Positions 22,313-34,300 of a DNA stretch of 64,000 nt are shown here, one piece after another. The notes beneath the pieces are model-generated. The model searched no databases. It was not told where the DNA came from and was given only the letters and a program-made list of their open reading frames with translations. This DNA is from Microbotryomycetes sp. JL201 (taxonomy: Eukaryota; Basidiomycota; Microbotryomycetes). The stretch covers positions 186,001 to 250,000 of the forward strand of contig JAQYUZ010000010.1 of NCBI GenBank assembly GCA_033819885.1, read 5' to 3'. Made by a program: the position numbers and the translations under genes. Positions within the stretch are counted from its first letter, which is position 1; every line of letters starts with the position of its first letter.

Positions 22313-25300
22313 ATGCTGAGCTACCAGTTTGCGCACTCTTCTGCGTAAGCAGCAGGTCACGCCCTCGGTCGCGCGCGGACGCACTGCTGACTCGCGCGCT
22401 CGCTAGGCCGATCAAGCGGCCCAGGACAGTGCAGTTCGGTATCCTGTCGCCTGAAGAGATCAAGTCTATCTCTGTCGTCAAGGTCGAGTATCCTGAGACG
22501 TACGAAGAGGGCTCGCAGCGACCCGTGAGCTTGTTGAGCGGCGCGCGTGCGCGATTTGCTTGCTGACGCACCCTGTCACGCACTCAAAGAAACCCGGAGG
22601 TTTGTCGGACCCTCGCATGGGCACTATCGACCGCAACTTTAAATGTGGCACGTGCGGCGAAGGCATGGCAGAATGCCCCGGTCATTTCGGTCACATTGAG
22701 CTGTCCAAAGCTGTCTTCCACATCGGTATGCTGCCTCGCTGTTCTTGATCAGTACAGAACAGCATATCTACCTTGTACTCGTGTGTGTTTTCCACAGGCT
22801 TCATCAACAAAGTCAAGAAGATCCTAGAGTCAATTTGCGTCTTGTGCGGCAAGCTCAAAGTGTCGCCACACATGGAACCCAGACTGGCAGAGATTATTCG
22901 GTACATCAAGGATCCGAAAAAACGTTTGGCGTACGTGCATGCTCTCGCCAAGACGAAGAACGTGTGCGAGATGGATACGGTCGAGGAAGACAAGGAGTAC
23001 ACAGAAGGTGAAGAGCCGCCGAAAGGGCACGGGGGTTGCGGACACGTCCAGCCACAGGTCAGGAAAGAAGGATTGAAGCTATTTCTTGTGTATGGCAAAG
23101 GCAAAGACGAGGTACGTTTGTCGCCGACTGACCTCGGCGGGCTACTGACCACGCCTGCACGGGTAGGATGGCAATCCCTTGCAACCTGACCGCAAAAATT
23201 TCACGGCGACGCAATGCCATGCCTTGTTCCGCAAGATTCCAGAAGCCGACCTGAACACGATGGGCTTGTCGATCACAGACGCACACCCTTCGTGGATGAT
23301 CTTGACGTGCTTGCCTGTCCCGCCTCCGCCCGTGCGTCCGTCAATTGCCGTCGACGGAGGTGCGATGCGTGGTGAGGATGATTTGACGTACAAGCTCGCC
23401 GAAATCATCCGTACGAACGCTAGTCTGCGCAAATTTGAAGAGGAAGGCGCACCGAATCATGTCGTACAAGAGTTTGAAACGTTGCTGCAGGTCAGTCATT
23501 GCATGAGATTGCAAACCGGATGCAATGCTGATCCCGCCCCCTCCCAGTGGCACATTGCGACTTATATGGACAACGACATCGCTGGTCAGCCTCAGGCGCT
23601 ACAAAAGTCTGGCCGACCCGTCAAATCCATTCGCGCTCGTCTCAAGGGCAAGGAAGGTCGTCTGCGCGGCAATCTGATGGGCAAGCGTGTCGATTTCTCC
23701 GCGCGTACCGTTATCACAGGTGACCCCAACATTGCTCTCGACGAGGTTGGCGTACCATACTCTATCGCCCGCAATTTGACTTATCCAGAACGCGTCACGC
23801 CGTACAACTTTTTCTACTTGCAAGAGCTCGTGCGTAACGGTCCGAATGAGTACCCTGGCGCTCGCTACGTTGTGCGAGATACCGGCGACCGCATCGACTT
23901 GCGGTACAACAAGCGCGCAGACACCTTCCTGCAATATGGCTGGATCGTCGAGCGGCACCTGAAGGATGGTGACATCGTCCTGTTCAACCGGCAGCCATCC
24001 TTGCACAAGATGTCTATGATGGGTCACCGCGTCAAGCTCATGCCGTACTCGACTTTCCGCCTGAATTTGTCTGTCACGTCGCCGTACAACGCCGACTTCG
24101 ACGGCGACGAGATGAATATGCACGTGCCGCAGTCGGAAGAAACGCGCGCCGAGTTGATCGAGATTTGCGCCGTACCACGCAATATTGTCTCGCCACAGTC
24201 GAACAAGCCCGTCATGGGCATCGTGCAAGACACGCTTTGCGGCATTCGCAAGTTTACGTTGCGCGACTGCTTCATGGACCGTGACTTTATCCAGAATATT
24301 CTGCTTTGGGTGCCGGATTGGAATGGTGTCATCCCTACGCCAGCCATTCTCAAGCCCAAGCCGATGTGGACGGGCAAGCAGATCCTGTCCATGTGCATTC
24401 CGAAGGGCATCAACTTGTACCGTGCGCCCGAGCCGGCGAGTCCAAACCCCGCCGAAGACAATGGCATGTACATCGAGGACGGCCAGATCTTGTACGGCAT
24501 CGTTGATAAAAAGACGGTTGGCACGGGTCAAGGTGGTCTCATTCACGTCATTTTCCGAGAAAAGGGTCCTTACGTGACGCGCGACTTCTTCTCCGGGGTG
24601 CAAAAAGTTGTCAACTACTGGCTCTTGCACAATGGCTTCTCGATCGGTATCGGCGACACTGTGCCGGACGACGCGACCATGCAGGCCATCACAAAATTCA
24701 TCGAAGAGGCGAAAGAGACGGTCGCCGACGTCATTATGCAGGCGCAAGAGGATAAGCTCGAGCCCGAGCCAGGCATGTCGATTCGCGAGTCGTTCGAATC
24801 CAAGGTCAACAAGGCGCTCAACTCTGCTCGTGACAAGTCTGGTCGATCAGCCGAGAAGTCGCTCAAGAACGACAACAATGTCAAGCAGATGGTAGTCGCC
24901 GGCTCAAAAGGTTCCTTCATCAACATTTCTCAAATGTCGGCTTGTGTCGGGCAGCAAATTGTGGAAGGCAAGCGCGTACCGTTCGGCTTCAAGTACAGGA
25001 CATTGCCGCACTTTACGAAGGACGACTATTCGCCAGAGTCGCGTGGCTTTGTCGAGAATTCGTACTTGCGAGGCCTGACGCCGCAAGAGTTCTTCTTCCA
25101 TGCCATGGCCGGACGAGAGGGTCTCATCGATACGGCCGTCAAAACTGCAGAAACGGGATACATCCAGCGCCGACTCGTAAAGGCGCTTGAGGACGTCATG
25201 GTTGCTTACGACGGAACTGTGCGAAATTCGCTTGGCGACGTCGTGCAATTTGTCTACGGCGAGGACGGCATGGACGGCGGCCATATTGAAGAACAGGTCA

Positions 25301-28165
25301 TTGACCCGATTCGATTGTCGCACTCTCGCTTCGAGGCTCGGTACCGAGTCGATGTCATGGACCCGAAGCATGACTTCAGGCGAGGTGCTCTTCAAGTTGG
25401 TCTCATCGACCCTGACGCATTGCGAGACGTGCAAGAGCGGCTTGACGAGGAATGGGAGCAGCTCAAGGCGGATCGAGAGCTATTGCGGACTTTCATCTTC
25501 CCGAACGGCGATGCCACCGTCTCGCTGCCAGTCAACATCCGGCGAACAATTCAGAACGCCCAACAGATTTTCCACATCGACTTTCGCAAGCCGTCAGATC
25601 TGCACCCGGTCGATGTTGTCGACCAAGTCGAAGCCATGCTGTCTCGCCTGGTTGTCATTCGGGGCAGCGATAGACTTTCGCAAGAAGCTCAAGATAATGC
25701 GACACTGCTATTCAAAATCTTCTTGCGGTCCCATCTGGCCGCTCGACGAGTCATTGAAGAACATCACCTTAACAAAGAGGCCTTTGAATGGGTCATCGGC
25801 GAGGTCGAGGCCAAGTTCAAGTCGTCCATGGTCTCGCCAGGCGAGATGTGCGGCACGCTCGCCGCCCAGTCGATTGGTGAACCTGCGACGCAAATGACTC
25901 TCAACACGTTCCACTATGCTGGTGTGTCTTCAAAGAACGTCACGCTCGGTGTCCCTCGTCTCAAAGAGATCATGAACGTGGCTGTCAACTTGAAGACGCC
26001 GTCGATGACGGTATATCTCGAGCCGCAAATCGCACGTGACATCAGTCTGGCGAAAGAAGTTCAAACACTGCTGTCTTATACAACCCTCAAGACAGTGACA
26101 GCGTCGACCGAGATCTTCTACGACCCTGACCCATCGGCCACCGTCATCGAGGACGATCGCGACTTTGTCGAAGCCTTCTTCGCTATTCCTGACGAGGACG
26201 TCGAAGCTAACCTTGGTCGACAATCTCCTTGGTTGCTCCGCTTCGAACTCGACCGCGCCAAGATGCTCGACAAGAAGCTCGAAATGGCGTACGTGGCGGG
26301 CAAGATTGCCGAAGTGTTTGAGCAAGACTTGTTCGTCATCTGGTCCGAGGACAATGCTGAAAAGCTCGTCATTCGATGTCGCGCTCTGAACGAACAAGGT
26401 GCCGACAAGGCTGACGATGACGAGGCGGATGACGAAGAGGACGTTTTCCTCAAGCAGCTTGAGACGTCTATGTTGTCGTCCATTGCCCTGCGTGGTGTGG
26501 AGGGCATCGACCGAGTGTTCATGTTGCAGCACAAACGCAGCCAGATTCAAGACAATGGCGAGTACGACACGCCGACAGAATGGGTGCTCGAGACGGACGG
26601 TATCAACTTGCGCAAAGTCTTGTGCGTCGATGGAGTCGATTCGAGGCGGACAGTGTCCAACTCGTGCGTTGAAATCCTGCAAGTGCTCGGTATTGAGGCT
26701 GCGCGCGCTTCCGTCCTGCGCGAGTTGCGCAATGTCATCGAATTTGACGGCTCAAGGGTCAACTACCGTCACTTGTCCATGTTGACCGACATTATGACGA
26801 ACCGAGGCTCGCTCATGGCCATCACTCGACATGGCATCAACAGGTCCGATACTGGCGCGTTGATGCGTTGCTCGTTTGAGGAGACGGTCGAGATCTTGAT
26901 GGAGGCGGCAGCGAATGGCGAAATCGACTACTGCACGGGTGTGTCGGAGAACGTCTTGCTCGGCCAAGTCGCACCGATGGGAACGGGTTCGTTCGAGTTG
27001 TCGCTTGACCTCGACATGCTCAAGGATGTCGTAATCGACCATCGCCTGCCTCAGCACGCTATTGTTGCCGCAGACGGCAGCATGACACCTGGCGGCGGCA
27101 TGACGCCTTACGCAGAAGAGTCGGGTCGCACGCCTTTCCATGAGAGTGCGCTATACGCTGGCCAATTTACGCCGATCCAAGAATCGGGCGCCGGTCAGGG
27201 CATGTATGGTGACGGCGGCGGATTCACGCCCCTGTATGGTGGTGCGTCACCGTTTGGAGGCGGACAGTCGCCGTTCCTCGGCGGCCAGTCGCCTATGCAC
27301 CAAGGCTATTCTCCGTAAGTGGCGGATTTGAACGGGATTGATGCGAGATTCTGACCTTGCTTGACCACAGTGCTTCTCCGTACGGCTACAGCCCGGCCTC
27401 GCCGCAGGTGTACAACCCGAAGAGCCCGGGCGGCGTGCTTGGCTCGACGAGTCCATGGGTCGACCGCGGCGCGACGAGCCCTTCGTACAGCCCGACGTCG
27501 CCGATGATCAACTTTTCGCCAGCTTCTCCAGCCATGCAAGGCTACTCTCCCGTGAGTGTCTTGTCTCATCGTAACGGAACTATTGACTGATGGCGTTTAC
27601 TCTCGTCCAGACTTCGCCGCGCTTCTCGCCGGCATCACCTTCTTTCAGCCCAGCATCACCTCGCTTCTCTCCTGCTTCGCCGTCCTTCTCTCCTGTACGT
27701 GCACCTTTCACTGTGCCTCGATCCCGCGCTAACTGCGTGTGTCACCAGGCCTCTCCTCGGTACTCTCCAACGAGTCCCAAGTTCAGCCCTACGTCTCCGG
27801 CCTACTCGCCTACGAGTCCAAGGTACTCGCCCACGAGTCCAAGGTACTCCCCAACGAGCCCGAGGTACTCACCTGTGAGTAGTCGCTTTTTGCGCGCGTT
27901 TGATTAGCAAGCTAACTTTGGCGCGCTACCCTAGACCTCGCCACAGTACCAGCCGACGAGTCCGTCTTACTCTCCGACGAGCCCTCGATACAGTCCCACG
28001 AGTCCGGCGTACAGTGCAGGCTCGGGCAGCAAGTCACCTGCGTACAGTCCTGCCTCGCCCGCCTACTCTCCTCGCTCGCCTGGCATGAGTCCGGCGAGCA
28101 ATGGTGCTGGACCGAGTTCGAGCCCGAGGACTCAGTTCAGCTCGAGGCCAGCTTGGCAGAGGTGA
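22313..28165 (+). CDS. RPB1: RNA polymerase II largest subunit
   Basis: Catalytic subunit of Pol II, in the nucleus. Exons are 22313-22344, 22407-22524, 22590-22725, 22798-23111, 23167-23490, 23548-27314, 27371-27551, 27611-27694, 27749-27874 and 27935-28165, giving 1770 residues. Hallmarks: the zinc-binding start ([17 protein letters not shown]), the clamp zinc loop, the active-site Mg motif [10 protein letters not shown], the bridge helix region ([22 protein letters not shown]), and the trigger loop [21 protein letters not shown]. The C-terminal domain of about 20 degenerate heptads spans five exons. Its middle exon encodes heptads with Phe in place of Tyr1. The intron at 23491-23547 is 57 nt, in frame and stop-free, so it can be misread as coding, but removing it restores the conserved [13 protein letters not shown]. 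Confidence 0.98.
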
Positions 28166-28463
28166 TTGAGTGGTGCAGACCGAGACTGGAACGTGTCAGC
28201 AGACGAGTTCAACTCTGGTTTTCAAAACTAAAAATTTACTACAACGTTGTGCTTTGTAAATCACGCTTGACCTTTGTTATGAGTTTGACGGTTATGTGAA
28301 GTCGGCACATTCGCGTTTGGCAATCCTGGATGACGTGCATGAAGCAAAGGCGCGTGAATCTGCGTCCGCTTCATCTCGGAACGCAAAGCCAATCCCATCT
28401 TCGTCCAACACTCGGAAACCTCGGCTTAACAGGATCGAGATAAGAGCTATACGTGTGTACAGC

Positions 28464-29695
28464 ATGCCTCGCAAGCTGTGCATCGTCGCGATTGGTGGTG
28501 CGACATGTTCAGGCAAGACGACGTTGGCCAAAGCCTTGTCGAAAGTGATTCCAGGTTCGAAATGCTTGTTCCAAGGCGAGTGTTTGAATCGTTCTTTTGA
28601 ACGAGCAACGGTTACCCGAGCGCTCGGACCAAGTTTGGACTGCGCCGAGACTTTGACCTGATGAGAGTTGTCGATCGGTAGATGACTTTGCGCCGCCTGC
28701 CGAGAAAGTACCTGTGCATCCTGTACACAAAGTTCAAGACTGGGATGATCCAGACGGAGCGTGAGTGTCTGTTCATGTCAACCCCTCGAGGACTGACTGG
28801 TTGACACCTACGACGACGCCTCAGCATTGAATGGCAAAGACAGCGATCGACTCTTCACTACCTTCGCAAACATCACGAGTTTCCGTCAGCTCATTACAGT
28901 CATGATCACCTCAACGCTCAAATACCCGTACCAATCTCATCAGAGCTCTTGACGCAGTGGCGAGAACGTTTTTCGAAACTTGTCAAGCCCGGTCAAGACG
29001 ATGGAACAGATTTTGTCATTGCCGATGGTTTTTTGATGTTGGTTGATCCGGAGAGCGTCAAAGAGTTTGACGTGAGGTTATTTTTGAGGGAAGAGTATGA
29101 CGTTCTGAAAAAGCGGAGAGAGGAACGAGCCGGATATGTAAGTCAAAAATCGAGTGCAGCCTCACGAGGGAATTTCTGTTGCTGATTTGGACGATCCAAC
29201 TCTGAATCACAGCATACGGCGGGTGAGCGGTCGATTGGGCCAAAAGATAGCGCGCGACTCGGGTCTGACTTTGCTGACGCAACGCTAGTCCAATCTGACA
29301 TGTCAGAGGGCGCTCTGTGGAAGGTACGTCGTCTCGAATTTGTGAACGGCGGGACCTAGAGCGATGGTGTGGCTGATTCGAGCCATCGATTCACAGGACC
29401 CGCCAAATTACTGGGTGCATTCCATCGAGAGAAATCGGTTGGGAGGAGTTCTTTGCGCTGACTCGGGGTTCTGGCGCAGGACAATATTGTGTGGCCGGCG
29501 TACCTCAAGGCGCATCGGCCGTTGTTTGTCGGTGGAGACGTCGAGCATGGCGAATTTGATGCGTCCGTCATCAGTGGTGTCGAGCTGCTTGAAGCTCGGA
29601 AATTTTCGATGGATGAGCTGCTGTCTCATGCGGCGCAGACGGTGTATGAATTTGTGGCGAGTGGCAAGACCTGTGATATGTGGGACAAGCCATGA
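28464..29695 (+). CDS. NRK1: nicotinamide riboside kinase
   Basis: Phosphorylates nicotinamide riboside to NMN in NAD salvage (cytosol). Exons 28464-28575, 28682-28760, 28825-29137, 29213-29222, 29307-29323, 29397-29414 and 29480-29695 give 254 residues. The P-loop is GGATCSGKTT; then QDDFAPPAEK, the substrate-binding Asp motif (DWDDPDGAIEW), FVIADGFLML, and the lid RREERAGYHTAEG followed by LWKDPPNYW and VWPAYLK. The first intron begins with GC (AAG before GCGAGT), a GC-AG intron; that choice restores the family's QDDF motif. Exons 4-6 are only 10, 17 and 18 nt. All conserved kinase motifs survive in this model. Confidence 0.93.
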
Positions 29696-30107
29696 CGACA
29701 GAAGACTGCGACTCGGTGTGGAGATCTCCGTTGTCGTTGTTGGAGCATGATGGTGCATTGTGGACGCTTTTGTTTTTCGAGTCGCGGGAAGTCACGTGCC
29801 CCAATGGGACCCGCCCCGAGGTCAGGGCGTCATCCTGCGAGTAGTGTCGGCGTGCGCTTTCCACTTGTGCTCACGCTTTCCAACACGTTTGTGATTGTTG
29901 CTCTTTGACTTGTTTGCCTTGCCTGTGAGTGTGGCTGCTTGTGTGCTGCTTGCGTGCATATAGCCTGCTCGAGCGTGATAAGCGCCGGCCGTGCGATCCG
30001 GGGCCGGTCACGATCCATCTCTTGGCGTCACTCGCAGGCGAGCAGGAAAGCTGATCCCAATTGATGACAACCATACAGCCCAATTGAGCCCTTGCAACGG
30101 CCCCGAG
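29696..30107. other. intergenic region with CACGTG element
   Basis: GTCACGTG lies at 29791-29798, close to the 3' end of the riboside kinase gene and upstream of a small orphan gene. Nothing else was recognised. Confidence 0.4.
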
Positions 30108-30805
30108 ATGCTGCCTGGCCAACACTCGCTCAAGTTGATCAGGGACGCGCAGCGCACGCGCGCCTTGGCTCAGGACAAGCGCCAATATCGTGCTGCAACT
30201 GCTCAATCTACAGGTGATCAGTCTCATCTGGCGCACAAGTCAATCACTACGAGACTCCCGGCGCGTCAACGTATGTCCAAGCACGTCAACGCGTCCAACA
30301 ACTGCCTTGTGAGGCTCGAGCTCAGCGAGGCGCACGTTCCGATGACAACAGAACGCCAACTCGCCCCGCCGGACAGCACAGAGCACGAGCAACTCGCACC
30401 ACTAACGATCGAATCGGTCGCTAAAGTGCGCGTTGCAGACACCAAGCCTCGGGCCCGCCGTGAGTGACAATCTACACGTGTTGTTTGAACAGGCACAGAG
30501 CATAAATATGGCACTGACTGTGATTTGCAAAAGGTCTGACTGGCGAGTTTGAGTTTGTTCGGCCCGCTGTCGGTGCTGTGATCGCTCTCGACGATGAAGC
30601 AGAGTTCGGGCTCGTAAAGGGACCGACACCTGTCGACACTCGGCCTCAAACGTCGTCTGACGACTCTTCTGGTAGCACAGACGAAGAAATGGACGGATGG
30701 GAGCTCGTCTGTCGCGAGACAAGTGCCGACGCCACTGTGCTTTCGTCTGCCGCCAACAAATCCACCCCAAGGCGCTCATGGGCCGGCGTTGTCAGCAGGT
30801 CATAA
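30108..30805 (+). CDS. small orphan protein with acidic C-terminal region
   Basis: Two exons (30108-30459 and 30534-30805) join to 207 residues. The N-terminal half is basic and Gln/Arg-rich (LIRDAQRTRALAQDKRQYRA). The C-terminal half has a hydrophobic strand-like patch (GEFEFVRPAVGAVIALDDEAEF) and an acidic Ser/Asp cluster (SSDDSSGSTDEEMDGWELV). No family was recognised. Splice signals are sound (GTGAGT donor, AAAAG acceptor) and the frame is kept. Whether the ATG at 30108 is the true start is uncertain, as an upstream exon could exist. Confidence 0.5.
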
Positions 30806-31374
30806 TTCGTGTCGAGGTTGTGAAACGGGTGTCTATCTTTGTACTGGTTTCGGCTCAGATCATGCCAAATGTTTTCCGATAAATTACTATACCCACATTC
30901 GGTAATTACCTCACTTTGCATTCGAAACGTATCTTTTCCTGTACAACGATGTCCGTAGATCTGGCCACCTGGACCACGCAAGACTGCTTGCGGGCGCTCA
31001 AGTGTAGTTTCCGCTCTCGCCTCTTGTGCAACCGTTCGCCTACGCCACACTCTAGCCGCCTGTTCTGATCGCAAAGAGCGTCCTCGACTGCTGTACCGTA
31101 GCAGTTTGCCGTGCAAGGAGTGTTCAGAGGCGCATTTGCTCTCTCGTCGTACGCGCCCGCGCGTGATCGACACTCCAGCCCACCATGTGCGTGCACTGGC
31201 TCCTACGATGTCTCTCTTGTAGCATGCACTGACGCTGTACTTGTCTGTCCACTGTGCCTCGTCCTTGGCGTGCTGTTCGCCAACGCGTTCTGCCCCGTTT
31301 TCGATTCGCACCTGTTATTGCGGCGCGCACCCTGACGACACCCCTGTCCCACTCTCATCTATCATGTTACCCAA
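30806..31374. other. intergenic region upstream of SNU114
   Basis: No supported gene. A minus-strand open frame across part of it overlaps the preceding gene and has no recognisable features. Confidence 0.4.
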
Positions 31375-34300
31375 ATGACCAGGGACAACGCCGACTTGTA
31401 CGACGCGTTTGGCAACTATCTCGGCGGCGACTTGGACTCGGGTTCAGAGTCGGGCTCTGACCAGCAACAGCCACTCGACGACGACCGCGACGATGTTCAA
31501 CAGCAAAGTGCACCGCTGAGGGCATACGACGAGGATGACGAACAGGCAGAGCCACTCGAGGGCATGGACGTTGACGGTGAGTGTTGCGCGCGTGCAAGCT
31601 GCATCGAGGCGGGCAACAGGCGAAAAGGACAATCATGGCGTACATGTCATTTTACAAGGAGTGTTGCGCTTCCTTGGCGGCAACCGCATTTCTCTCTCTC
31701 TCTGGCTTCGTCATTCCAATCGTCGCCAGTGCTCAAGTGATCTCGATCTGCGCGGTCCCGGCGCGACATCAACAGACTCGTCAATCGAGCACGCCTCGAC
31801 ATCATTGTGATATGCTGCCTCTGCCACAAAACTGATCTTGTTTCGCCCCTGAACAGACGTTCCGTCTTCCAACGCCATCATCTTGCACGATGACAAGACA
31901 TACTACCCGTCGGCGTCTGCAGTGTATGGCGAGGACGTAGAGACAATGGTGCAAGAAGAGGACGCACAGCCTTTGTCGCAGCCTATCATCGATCCAATCA
32001 AGACGCGCAAGTTTCGAGTTGGCGCAAGCAAAGGTCCGGACAGGCGGTGGAACGACGAGTCAGTGCTTATCTTGACCATCTTGACAATTTGACTGTTGCT
32101 GACACACTTTCTGCAGATTCATGCTCGGCTTGGCGTCCGAGCCCGACATGGTCCGCAACGTCGCCATCGTTGGTCACTTGCACCACGGCAAAACGAGTCT
32201 TGTCGACATGCTCGTGCACGAGACTCACAAAATTGACGTCGACGTCGAAAATCCGGTGAGGCTCGGTCATTTTGGTCATGCGATCCTGCCCTAACATAGT
32301 CCTTCACAGCTGCGGTACACTGATACGCACATGCTGTCCCAATCGCGGAAAATCTCACTCAAATCTACTCCAATGTCCATGGTCTTGCAAACGACCAAGG
32401 GCAAGAGTCACCTTGTCAACATGATCGATACGCCTGGTCACGTCAACTTTATCGACGAGGTAGCGTCGGCAATTCGAGTCGCGGATGGCGCTGTCGTCGT
32501 TGTTGATGCGGTCGAGGGTGTCATGATGACGGCGCAAATGACAATCCAGCATTTGGTGGCCACGGGCGTGCCCCTCGTGTCCGTCCACAGATTCACGCTT
32601 TCGAGGGTTAGGCAACATCATGCTGACATTGTTTCTCCGGATATGCAGTCTTGTCCTCAATAAGGTTGACCGTTTAATTCTGGAGTTGCGATTGCCGCCG
32701 GGGGACGCGTACTTTAAATTGAGACAGACGATCGAAGAAGTCAACACGGTTATTTCGTGAGTGGAACATCAAAGACAGCGGATGAATTATTTGCTGACGG
32801 CTTGTTTTGACTAGCGAAATCAACCCGGACCCGAAACTGCGCGTATCCCCAGAAAGGGGCAACGTCGCGTTTGCATCAGCTCAAATGGGTTGGTGCTTTA
32901 CGCTGAAATCATTCGCCAAAATGTACGCCGACACATACGGCCCGATGGACCTCGATCAATTTGCTGTTCGCCTGTGGGGCAACATTTACTTCCACCCCGA
33001 AACTCGAAAGTTTTCAAAGCAAGCCGCTCCAGGTGCCAAGCGAGGATTTGAACATTTCATCATGGAGCCGCTGTATAAATTGTACTCGCAAGTCATTGGA
33101 GAAGAGACGGAAAAACTTAAATATACGTTGCAACAGTTGGGCATCGTGCTCAAGAAGCAAGCGTTCAAGATGGACGCGAGACCTTTGTTGCGACTGGTCT
33201 TGCACAACTTTTTCGGTCAAGCGACCGGATTTGTGGACATGCTCGTCGAGCATGTTCCGAGTCCGTTGCAAGGTGCTCAGGCCAAGGTCAGTCCGGATTC
33301 GCGTATTTTGGAGCAGAAGAGCTGATCACATCTCGCGAAACAGGTCGAATCGACCTACACTGGATCAATGGACTCGCCGCTTGCTCAAGCCATGGTCAAA
33401 TGCGACGCCAACGGGCCCCTCGCCATTCAAATTGTCAAGCTGTACCCGACACCCGATGCCAACGAGTTTCGCGCGTTTGGTCGAGTGTTGAGCGGTACGG
33501 CACAGGCGGGCGTCGAGGTCAAAGTGCTGGGAGAAGGTTACTCGCCCGAGGATGAGGAAGACATGGTCTTGCAAAAGATCGAGAGCGTATATATTTCGGA
33601 ATCGAGGTCAGCAACTTCCGCTTCCAGAGAGAGAGAGAGTATCGTCACTGATGGCGCTCATGGCCCGCAGGTACGATATTGAAGTCGACGGCATGCCAGC
33701 AGGCAATTTTGTGCTGCTCAGCGGTGTCGACAGTTCCATCGCAAAGACGGCAACGCTCGTCGCAGCCGACTCGACACTTGAAGATGTGCGCATCTTTAGG
33801 CCAATCAAGCACTTGACACAGTCGGTGCTCAAGGTGGCCGTCGAACCCATGATGCCGTCCGAGCTGCCCAAAATGCTCGATGGTCTTCGCAAAATCAACA
33901 AGACGTACCCGCTCGTCGAGACTCGAGTCGAAGAGTCTGGCGAACACGTTTTGCTCGGAACGGGAGAGCTGTATCTAGATTGCGTCATGCATGATTTGAG
34001 AAAGATGTTTGCAGAGATAGAGATCAAAGTATCGGATCCGGTTGTCAAGTTTTGCGAGACGGTCGTCGAGACTTCGGCTCTCAAGTGCTACGCCGACACG
34101 CCAAACAAAAAGTCAGTTCTCCGTCGGATTTGCAAAGTCAATGCGTTTGCTGACTGTCGGGCATACTTCGCCACAGAAACAAAATCACAATGATCGCCGA
34201 ACCTCTCGACAAAGGTATTGCAGAAGACATCGAGTCAGGTCGTGTTTCTGTCAAGATGCCACCAAAACAACTTGGTTCCCATTTCCAAAACAAGTACGGT

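Noticed and set aside
23599-24747. 382-codon minus-strand frame antisense to RPB1
   Set aside because: It is a shadow of the biased RPB1 codons and has no recognisable domain.
30646-31311. 221-codon minus-strand frame upstream of SNU114
   Set aside because: It overlaps the orphan gene on the other strand, is Arg-rich, has no motif, and is best explained by chance.
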